This document shows positions 48,770-57,500 of a stretch of DNA of 60,000 nucleotides, in pieces (the stretch's first letter is position 1; each line of letters begins with the position of its first letter). Under the pieces are notes generated by a model. That model saw only the letters and a list, made by a program, of their open reading frames with translations. It was not told the origin of the DNA and did not search any database. The translations under genes and the position numbers were made by a program. Source of the stretch: Takakia lepidozioides (taxonomy: Eukaryota > Streptophyta > Takakiopsida > Takakiales > Takakiaceae); NCBI GenBank assembly GCA_030704615.1, contig CM060731.1, forward strand, positions 56,464,756 through 56,524,755, written 5' to 3'.

Positions 48770-49150
48770 ATTGCGACTCAATCCATCCGCATCCCGATTG
48801 ACCAAACTCGGTCGATGCACAACCTGAAAGTCATATTCCTGGAGTATGAGTACCCACCGTGCAAGCTTCCCCGTAAGCTTGTATGACTCCATCAACCACT
48901 TGAGTGGCTGGTGATCCGTGACAAGGGTGAAGAGATTGCCATATAGATAGCACCTGAAGTGTGTGCACGGCCCACACTGCAGCTAAGCACTCCCTCATAT
49001 GAGCTGTACTTAGCCTCTGCAGCGTTGTTCGAACGGCTAGCATAAGCCACTACGAACTCTCTACCCTCATCATCCACCTATGTGAGCACCGCTCCAAGCC
49101 TCAGCATGCTCCAATCCGTATGCAGCTGAAAGGGACGCACCCTGATAGGT
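48770..49150 (-). pseudogene. Gypsy RNase H domain
   Basis: HTDWS, then GAVLT followed by TAG (49078-49080) where Gln is expected, FVVAYASRSNNAAEAKYSSYEG, CLAAVWAV, TDHQPLKWLMES and VNRDADGLSR. The four acidic active-site residues are readable. One frame shift near 48950. Confidence 0.82.
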
Positions 49151-50200
49151 CGTCTCAGGATAGGCGCCGAGGTCAACCTCGCTTTGAGCTCTTGAAAAGC
49201 TCGTTCCTGCTCATCTTCCCACTGCCACTCTTGGTCCACATTGGTCAGCTTGGTTAGAGCCTTTGCAATGGCACTAAATCCCTGGACAAATCGTCTATAA
49301 TAGTTTGCCAATCCCATGAAAGCTCGAACTCGGCTCACATCCGTGGGGCGTGGAATTTGTGCAATGGCCTCTACCTTAGTCTGCTGTACCCCCAATCCTC
49401 CAGGATATATCATGTGACCCAGATACTCAATCTGGTTGTGGAAAAACTTGCACTTCCCTGGATGCAACTTCAATCCGTGCGCTCTCAAACGCTCCAATAC
49501 CACCTGAAGGTGTCTCTCATGCTCCTCCACCGTAGCACTAAAGATGATGATGTCATCTATGTAGCACCGAGCAAAGTCCACCCCTGCTAGAATCCTATCC
49601 ATGACTCTTTGAAACTCTGCAGGAGCATTCTTAAGCCCAAATGGTAAGAACCGCCACTGATATAGGCAATCCTTGGCATGCTCATTGATCCCCCAGAATG
49701 TCGTCTTCTACTTGTCCGCCTCCTTGATCGGCAACTGGTGATATCCGGATCGTAAATCCAAAGTGCTAAAGACCTTAGCATGCCCGATGGCATCAAAGAT
49801 CTCATCTGGTGTTGGCATGACATACTTATCGGACTTGGTCTAACGATTTACAGGCCGGTAATCACCGCACATACGTCTTTCCGTCCAATTGCCATAGATA
49901 TCCTTCTTGGCTGGCATCATTATGGCTGAAGCACACTCTCCACCAGAGAGCTCCACCAAACCAACCTCCCAGAGATCTTGAGTCCTCATCTGAATCAAAG
50001 ACCTCTCCATGTCACTGTATCTACAGGGTCTCCGAAAGATTGGCGTGTCAGTGGCCAACTCAATACGAATCTCTTGACCCTTCAGTGCTCCCAAGTCCTT
50101 CAAACTGAAGGCAAAGCAATTCCTGTAAGCCCTCAGGAACCGCCGTATACGTCGTCTCTCTCCTCCGGTGACGATAGGTCCAATGTCAGGCTCCCAATTG
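49150..50200 (-). pseudogene. Gypsy reverse transcriptase
   Basis: KDLGALKGQEIRIELATDTP, RRMCGDYRPVNR, FSTLDLRSGYHQLPIKEADK, FLPFGLKNAPAEFQRVMD and the catalytic YIDDIIIFS (YIDD 49563-49552), then LKLHPGKCKFF, EYLGHMI, RAFMGLANYYRRF. Classic Ty3/gypsy order. Stops at 49840-49842 and 49708-49710 are TAG. Confidence 0.92.
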
Positions 50201-50529
50201 TCCTCCGTAACTGCAACCTTAAGTCCAGTGGGCTTAGAGGTAGAAGACGCGTCTAGTGGTTGCTATGTTGCAACCTCTTGAACAGTACTCCATGCCTGCT
50301 CAATCAATGATAAGGCCTCATCCTGCCCTATCATCTCATCCTCAAGGACTTCCTCAACCCAAGAAAAATCCCCAACCTCATCCATCACCGCCGCCCTGGC
50401 TGCCAACTCCCTCTGAACCTCGAGCACCTCCCACGTGTGCCATGGATGCCTGCACCCCGTGGTCCTCTCATGCTCGCCCCCACTCACTGCTTGTACCGTC
50501 TCGGTAGGCAAATAGACCATCGAGGAAAG

Positions 50530-51460
50530 TGTACTCCGCACTCTGCGTTGCTCAGCCATAGCCAAGCTGATAATCCAGGTCAAGCAATTGAGATCCATTG
50601 CTTGCCCCAACACCTGACGATGCGATGCCTCAGAAAGAGACGACACCGCCGTGGTACCAGTGGTAAAACCCATTGCCTGCTCACGCTCGTCAACATTAGG
50701 CTTCACTAACTGCAGTGTAGGTAATGTTGCTCGTGGTTGACCCACCTTGTTGACCACTGCCAAAGACGAACGGTCATCGTGTTTCACACGCTGAGATTGT
50801 CTTCCTGTGTCCAAAATGCTATCCACTGTGAGGTGTGCTGGCCGCTGCATCCTATCAAATGTACGCTTGAGCAGTGTGGGTTGTATCAAGTTAGTCCACC
50901 ATAGCCGTGGACGATGAGCCCGTGACCCCACTGTAGTTGCATCTAGCAATACTGCTGATCCAAGCCACGATCGGACTTGATGCACACCGGCCATCACCCT
51001 GGCCCGAGAATCGCCCATCAGTGGCACATTCTCCAAGATGTTATACTGGAGATACAGCTTGATGAAGTTGCAAGTGGGGCAAAACGCACCCTCTCCCAAA
51101 ACAGACCCCCGACCTCGACTCGTTAGTCTCGCAATCCATTGCCATGCCCGGCTGATGAATGGCCTTGCAGGGCCAACCTGCCACTACCAGATCGATGGAG
51201 CCAAAGTCCGCTCCAAATCCTGCTCCAACAACGAAATGTCTGCTGGCAAGGCCTGCTGATATCCAATGCGAATTGCAAGACACCCGACAGCAACAACTCA
51301 GGGTACTGCTGCACCAACTGAGCAACATGGCGAAGTGAAACGTGTCGTGCAGTCTCATCCCTCTCCACATACATGTAACGCCGAACTCGTACACCTGCCT
51401 GTAACACAGCAGTCAATCCGGTGCTGATCCCGCCAAAACAAGTCCAGAAAGACAAATGCC
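50530..51460 (-). pseudogene. C5-cytosine DNA methyltransferase domain inside gypsy pol
   Basis: Would transfer methyl groups from S-adenosylmethionine to cytosine. In order on the minus strand: motif I FGGISTGL (51437-51414); YVERDETA; motif IV AGWPC with the catalytic Cys at 51169-51167; then, one base out of frame, QGHSSAGHGNGLRD; motif VI ENVP (from 51033); motif VIII SRAHRPRLWW (about 50925-50896); a short target-recognition region (SILDTGR, QPRATLPT); motif IX DEREQAMGF (about 50691-50665); and motif X LGQAMDLN (from 50610). The canonical order excludes the permuted plant DRM enzymes; the layout and short recognition region resemble DNMT3-type or algal enzymes. Frameshifts at about 51440, 51166 and 51090 break it. 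The frame runs on towards the reverse transcriptase, so it was part of pol. Confidence 0.88.
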
Positions 51461-51799
51461 TTCATCCGGATACTGCCTCATCAATGGTGTGGTGTCCATG
51501 GAGACAACTGAGGTGGTCCTGGTGCAATCCCCCGCACTGCATCCTCTCCTGATGGTACAGAAGCCTCTACCCAGGCTGTTGCACCCGTGCAACCCGTCGA
51601 TCAGCAACCTGATGCAATCATCTTTGATCGTGCCCCAATGGAGTTTGAGCAATCATGGCAGCAACTCCGTACCATGCATGTCATTATGCTCTCCCGGAGG
51701 TGACACAATCCTCTGATAGCGTTCCCTCAAGCATACTCTCCAGGCCAACTCACTGTAGCTGTGAATGCTGTTAGTGTCGGCATCTTGCTCGCTGGGCAA

Positions 51800-52270
51800 C
51801 CGCACTCCTCCTATGAATGTTACATGGAGCTGCACACGCCGGCCCTCCCTGACTTCCCATCCAGGCCTATAGGAAGTTGAACTCCTCCCAAAATCCAGGA
51901 TGAAGCCCGGAGGTACAACACTGCCCCACCAACCAGGACATCGTACGAGACCGCGTTTGTCACAATGACCTGGCTCGCATCACTGAGCCATCTGTAGGGT
52001 GATCCGTCGCGTAGTCTGATAGGCCAACTCACACCGTGTCATGCCCCAAGCCTGCTCCGATCCTCCTAGAGACGTCTGTATCTGGAAATGACAAGGCTCC
52101 ATATCCGCCTCTGGTGAGGCCCGAAGCCTGCAATAGCAGCTCTGCCCAGCATCAATGGCTGAGCTCCCGAGTCCCACGCCCGCAGTGGCCGTTACCGCGT
52201 TGCCTCTTGCCGGTCCACTCAAACAGAGAATGTCATCCTGGTTGTCTAACATGACAACTCCAGGTGTCAC
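51800..52270 (-). pseudogene. Protease-like region of gypsy pol
   Basis: Broken frames give AIDAGQS (52156-52142, a possible aspartyl-protease D-A-G site), MEPCHFQIQTSLGG, VIVTNAVSYDVLVGG and HVTFIGGVRLP. The position between gag and the methyltransferase fits a retropepsin. The assignment rests mostly on position. 51460-51800 and 52270-52990 are probably linker and gag-pol coding that I could not reconstruct. Confidence 0.5.
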
Positions 52271-52989
52271 CATGGTCGCTCAATGGCTGCGCCTAGCTGA
52301 CAGCTCCATCAACCTGGCAGCTGCAGCTTGCCATGGCGCCGCCGTGGCAGTCTTGACACATCAAATCGAGGATCCCTCCAGCACTACACAAACCTCCCAC
52401 TATCTCCGTAGAAGATGAAGGAACCTCCCCACTCTCACAGAGTGTAGCTGCCAGCCTGAACACCTCAGCTGGTCCTCTATCCTCGGCGTCGCAATCATGG
52501 TAGCCGAGAACAATGGAGCCTGACACACAGATGTGGCCTGCTCGCAGCAGCACACTAGCTGCCGTAGCCTGCAACACTAGTTAGTGGTGCTGCCCGTGTA
52601 GCTCTCCCTAATGCATAATAACCTCCGCCTCGGTAACAGTCGGGCGAGAACTAGGTGCCATGGATGGCGTCGACACTGTCTCCGCCAATGTGAATGACTG
52701 AGGAAGCCTAGCCTAACGGCTTGCCCTCCCCACGCTAATGGATCCAACTCCGCCTCTCTGCACCTCGTGGCTCAGGAACTCGTGCTGCTCTCGAGTCACG
52801 GCTGGGCAACAGACTCCACCTGCACTAAGTGTAGTGCTGCTCCACACATGAATCCCATGCCTCCCATATCTCCTCCCTCAGGAGCAGGAGGTGGACCATC
52901 CGCTTAGAGCGGTAACCTACCCTGAGCTGTAGCCATGGCAGCGAGCCTCTGCTCTAGCTGCTGAAGCCGTGTTGGCCATGCCTGGTCAA

Positions 52990-54250
52990 CACTACCTGCC
53001 TCCGCGTCCTTGGCCATGTTGAGCTTGCCCTTGCCTCACACCTCGTGGCTGGCCACCTCGTCCTCTTTGGGCTCCATCCACCTCGGCCCCGGCCCCATTG
53101 TTCCCTTGGAACTGGCCTGGGCGCAACTCAGGCTGCAAAAACATAACACTGGGCCTCTCCATGCCCGTGCTTGCCACAATGCCCACACTGCAACTGTGCA
53201 GGCTGTACATGTGCCGGCCCTTTGGCCTCCCTCTGGGCAATCCTTCTTGACATGGGGGTCCTCCACATGTCCTGCACACCACATCCACCCGTTGTTGGCC
53301 AGCAAATGAAGGGAAATACCCCTGCATCTGAGGTCCTCTCTGCCCTCCCTGAGCTTCACCTGAGGCCCCCTTGTTGCCTTGAGCACGTTGAGGTAGTGGT
53401 TGGCTAGAGCAACCACTACCTCGTGGTGTCTCCCTAGCAAATCCCACCATGACCACCGTCCTCCATCATGTTGACTCTATTCCATCCGCTCTGCCAGCAA
53501 AAACACATTTACTAAAGTGGGTTGGGCCGCTTGTAGGAGAGTTGCATCCCGCACCTTCTCCTCAGCTCCTTGTCCCAATATCCCATACCAGAATTGGACT
53601 GCCTGAGCTTCCGTAACCCCTTGGGTTACATTTATCAAGCGCCTCATGCGAGTGAAACCTCCCTCAAGCTCTCAGTAGGCTTTCCGTTGGAACTCTTGCA
53701 AGCTCCGCAACTTCTCTGTCCTCACCCCTTGGTAGTTCTCTCTCAACTCTTCGAAGAACTCCACAACAGGGTTGAAGGCAGACACGGGTACTGGTGCTGG
53801 TGCGGTAGTGGCTTGGGTGGACGTCGTAGCTACGGTACCACACCAGTCCCACCCTGTCCACTGCTGCTTGGCTGAAGCTGCCGCGGTGCAGCGGCAGGTG
53901 TAGCCACTGCCCTCGTGGCTCTAATGCCCCTAGTGATGAGACATAGTCGGGTGACGCGGTAACATCCTCCACTCCTCAATCTCAACCTCATGCCCATGCC
54001 CCCACCTGAACTCATGGTAATCATCCCTAGGCGGCCCCTCAAGGTGCTGAAAAGCCCATTCCATGCCATGAAAGGCGTAAATAGTTTTGGATTGCGCATA
54101 TTGCTACAAATCACACAACACCTATTAAACTCTTGGATAAAATCATCCAACTCGATGGTGCCCACCGCCCCAGAGTACCTTCGTGGCCCCGTGGGAGCTC
54201 CATACATCTCCTCCATTGTGTCCCACAACAATGGCAAGGCAACAACTTAC
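52990..54250 (-). pseudogene. Gypsy gag with zinc-knuckle remnant
   Basis: Minus-strand pieces: TIELDDFIQEFNR near 54150, YAQSKTIYAFHGMEWAFQHL (about 54110-54040), EFFEELRENYQGVRTEKLRS (about 53760-53700), GGFTRMRRLINVTQGVTEAQ, FWYGILGQGAEEKVRDATLL, and a knuckle CRTCGGP...KKDCP broken at the G5 run 53254-53258. Stops include TGA in KAY-stop-ELEGG and TAG after ERME. Capsid-type helices are plausible; nothing is intact. Confidence 0.7.
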
Positions 54251-55099
54251 TTACACCCGCCGTGTAAGTCCTCTGATTCACAATCCGAATCAGAACCTTC
54301 CGTAGAAGACACAGGAGGTGAAGGTGGCCTAACCGCACACCTCGTCTCGTGTACCCACTAGTATCGTTAGTGCTCGAACCGGCACTACTGTCCCCAACGA
54401 CTAGTGACATCTCCGTGTTGACAAACTGTCACTCATCCGGTCATGAATATGTCCCTACCCCCTCTCCACAAGGTAACCGGGTAGAGAACCTGTTGCGGCT
54501 TATGGTTTGGAATACTAGGTTCCTAACATAGCCTACACCTGCACCTGTATCCACCGCAAAACACTCCTCCTATGGTTGGCTGTCATCACCTTCCAACCTC
54601 ACCATAGGAGAAACAATGATTGTCTGACTGGTCATCACCACCCCAGCCTCACCATCGACAGCATGCTCTAGGACTGGCCGTGATCAAATCCAGACCAATC
54701 ACCTATAAAAAACAACGCCCACACAAAACTAACATGGCGCACAATCAAGCATGCAGGTATGGAGGAGATCCCAACACAAGAAATCAGAACGACAACTCCC
54801 CCACACCACCAAAACAAACTCCACGGTGTTGCTCCTGCAAGGACAACCCAGCCCAAACCCGGACTGACTCTTGCCTCCACCTACGGAAAGGTCTTGGCCT
54901 AATGAGAGGGTGGAAAACTACGAGGAAGAGAAGCTAAAACAATGCCTAACCCAGCATACCCTCATCCCAACACTCTTTTTCTCATCTCTTCTCTCACTTG
55001 CATGACCATGGGAATATCATGAAGATACTCCTCAAACCGCCCTCCACGAGCTTCAAAATTCGGCCTTCAAGACCACATGCCAGTCCTTAGGTAGTCCAC

Positions 55100-55645
55100 C
55101 AGTGCCTCCACGAGTCAGTACAGGCCATCCACAGGTCAATACGGGCCACCACAGACCAGCATAGGCCCACATAGATCACTGGTCACAGCCATCACAGCCA
55201 TCACAAAGCCCCACACAGGCCACAGCCCATCAGCAGCCCCAAAGCCACAGGTCACATCCTCCTGTCACAGCCTACACACAGGTCACAGGATCACAGCCCT
55301 ATAGGCCACAGCCCGTCATAGCCCCAAAGGCCACATGTCACAGCCCGTTGTAGCCCCAAAGGCCACAAGTCACAGCCTGTCACAGCCCATCACAACCCCA
55401 AAGGCCACAGGCACAGCCGGGCACAACCTGGCACAGCCTGTCACAGCCCTACAAAGGTCACAGGGGTCACAGCCCCAAAGGCCACAGCCCATCACAGCCC
55501 GTCACAGCCCGTCACAGCCCTTTACAAGTCACAGGGGTCACAGCCCCAAAGGCCACAGCCTGTCACAGCCCCTCATAGCCCCTCAGGCCACAGGGCACAA
55601 CCTGTCACAGCCCGTCACAACCCATCACAGCCCCATCCATGGCCA
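55100..55645. repeat. TCACAGCCC-type simple tandem array in the gypsy leader
   Basis: Dozens of imperfect units built on (G/C)TCACAGCCC and CCAAAGGCCACAGG alternate across about 550 bp. The frames opened by it are artefacts of the repeat. Confidence 0.8.
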
Positions 55646-56099
55646 CTCATGGCAGTTTAGCCATTTCTCCAAGGGGTTTAGCCACGCCAAGCTAGGGTTT
55701 GTGTCTCTTGGACTCTAGGCTTCTTTGCACCGAGCTATGACGGCTGTGAGGAAATCACAAGGTATTCTTGCTCTTTCAGCTCCCACACACCACCAATAGT
55801 AGCCCTAAGCCATGAGGAAGATGGTTGCCACAACCAAGCCTTCTTTCTCACTTAGACTCCCCAAACACGCCACTAAACTCGATGGCAAACAACCAAGCCT
55901 TGCTGGTTTCCAACCCTTGTGAGCACTCATTCAAGCGTTTTCCTTAGCCATAGCATCTATCTTAGAGCCTATTCCAGCCCCCTACAACTGCCACTTCAAG
56001 AGCCATGCTCTATCTAGGCTTGAGGTTGAAACCCCAACTTAGAACACGCTCTACAAGTGTCGGACTGTCACATAAGAGCAGATCAGCCCCTTACCTTCT

Positions 56100-56520
56100 C
56101 TTCTAGTTCTCTAAAGCTTGAAAACAAAAGCCCAATGGACTGAGGCATGCTCCACACATGCCCCACTCTCACCACAAGAAATTAGCCCCTTTGCTTCATT
56201 TCTTGCATCCACCAACCTGAAAATACAAGCTTCAGCGGGCTGGAAGCATGCTCCACACATGCCCTACAGGGAAACCAGCCCTTCCTTCTTTCTTTCTTGG
56301 ACTCCCAACCTGAAAGTACAAGCCTTCAACAGGCTGAAAGCATGCTCCACACATGCATTGCCTTCACATAAGGGAAGTCAGCCCTTCCCTCTTCCTTGCT
56401 TGCCCTCCAAGCTTGAAGATGGAAGCTTCAATGAGCTGAATACATGCTCCACACATGCAACCCCTTCACACAAGAGGTATCAGCCCCCTATCTTGGCTCC
56501 TTGGCTCCTTGATGCTCTCT
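56100..56520. repeat. Four ~100-bp tandem units in the gypsy leader
   Basis: The core CATGCTCCACACATGC starts at 56146, 56247, 56341 and 56443 (spacing 101, 94 and 102). Each is preceded by a GCTTGAA...AAGC-TTCAA-G-GCTGAA-like stretch and followed by AATCAGCCC or close variants. Weaker relatives are at about 56043 and 56752. Each core can fold as GCATG/CATGC. Confidence 0.8.
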
Positions 56521-57130
56521 AAGACAAGACTAATCACTCCACAGCCTTTGCCAAGCTCCTGAAACCCTAAGGCTTACATTCCAGCCACAAAGACACTCCT
56601 CTTGTGGTACAAGAGCTCTTCTTCCAAGCTCTGAAACCCTAGGTGCACATTCCATGGCCTTGCCGCACCTCTTAGCTCCTGTTCCAGCCCTGCTCTTGCC
56701 ATGATAAGAGCCCTCTCAATGCTGAAGCTCGAGATTGAAACCCAATCTCAACATACTCCACAAAGTGCACTGATTTGCCCCAAGCCAAATCAGCCCTTTC
56801 GCTTGGTCTTGCAATCCTTCACACAATGAAAGCTCGCATTCCCAAGTCCAGTTCTCAGCTTTGCCACCAAAGCTACTCTAACCTGTTCTTGACTGGTCCT
56901 CTTCTCAATCGTGCTTGCTCATGCATATACACAATCTGAAACCATCAAGGTGTTCTGGAATTACCTGCAGCATGGTGCTTTCATTTCTGAAGCTGAAAAT
57001 CGAATGCCAAGGTCTACCACCTCGTAACCCACATCGCCTCCGCTTCTAACAACCAAGAGCTCCACGGTGCTCCTTGCATAACAACTTGGTTTCTTTCATT
57101 CTCAAGCAAAAACCACGAGTGCTACAACTG

Positions 57131-57157
57131 ACTCGTATCTGGCACTCACAGATACGA
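57131..57157. other. Perfect 10-bp hairpin beside the 5' LTR
   Basis: CTCGTATCTG and CAGATACGAG are separated by a 7-nt loop, 16 nt inside the 5' LTR edge, in the region where the primer-binding site should be. Confidence 0.7.
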
Positions 57158-57173
57158 GCTGATATTTCTCGAG

Positions 57174-57500
57174 TGATAAAGAAGAAGAATACAAGCGCAA
57201 GCTCATGCGAGCTCACAAAGCTGAAGCATAAACTCATGCATATATAAACTCATCACTCAAATACAAGTCAAGCCAAGTGCACCCCACGCCATGGGGAATC
57301 CACACTACGGCGCCATAGCTAGGCGTGGTGAGGCTCAACTCGAGAAAGATGAGCCTTCCGCGCTTGCCGTGAAGATAACCACTCCAGGGCCTAAATCTGC
57401 CTTGACCCCTGGATTGACACTTGGGCCAATCCCAAATGTCAATATGTAAAAGCTAGCTATTTCCTAGCTAGTTTCACACTAGTGGTAAAATAACTTGACA
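57174..57500 (-). repeat. 5' LTR (327 bp retained)
   Basis: TG...CA-bounded copy, same length as 46807-47133, with eight differences, all transitions. It contains a TATATA core near 57241-57246. It lacks the roughly 190-bp proximal block present in the 3' LTR. Confidence 0.85.

Larger units (their letters stand above)
46649..57500 (-). mobile_element. Ty3/gypsy LTR retrotransposon encoding a DNA methyltransferase and a PHD finger (decayed)
   Basis: About 10.8 kb, coding on the minus strand. From 5' (right) to 3' (left): LTR 57500-57174, 2.9-kb leader with repeats, gag (about 54250-52990), protease-like region (about 52270-51800), C5 DNA methyltransferase (51460-50530), reverse transcriptase (about 50200-49150), RNase H (about 49150-48770), integrase remnant (about 48560-47927), a post-integrase module with PHD finger (ending at 47580), polypurine tract (47334-47326) and 3' LTR. 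The LTR pair and YIDD-type reverse transcriptase establish the class. Numerous stops and shifts make this copy inactive. Confidence 0.88.

Noticed and set aside
48275-48886. 203-codon plus-strand frame
   Set aside because: Antisense shadow of gypsy integrase/RNase H.
52992-53456. Gly-rich 154-codon minus-strand frame as a separate protein
   Set aside because: It is the frameshifted zinc-knuckle end of gypsy gag.
55335-55718. 127-codon Ser/Thr/Gln-rich plus-strand protein
   Set aside because: An open frame created by the TCACAGCCC array; no start context and no homology expected.
56118-56522. 134-codon plus-strand protein with repeated CSTHA motifs
   Set aside because: It is the translation of the ~100-bp tandem units in the retrotransposon leader, antisense to the element's genes.
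55100-57160. CRISPR-like array from regularly spaced repeats
   Set aside because: Spacers between the ~100-bp repeat cores are themselves similar, and the context is a plant retrotransposon leader.
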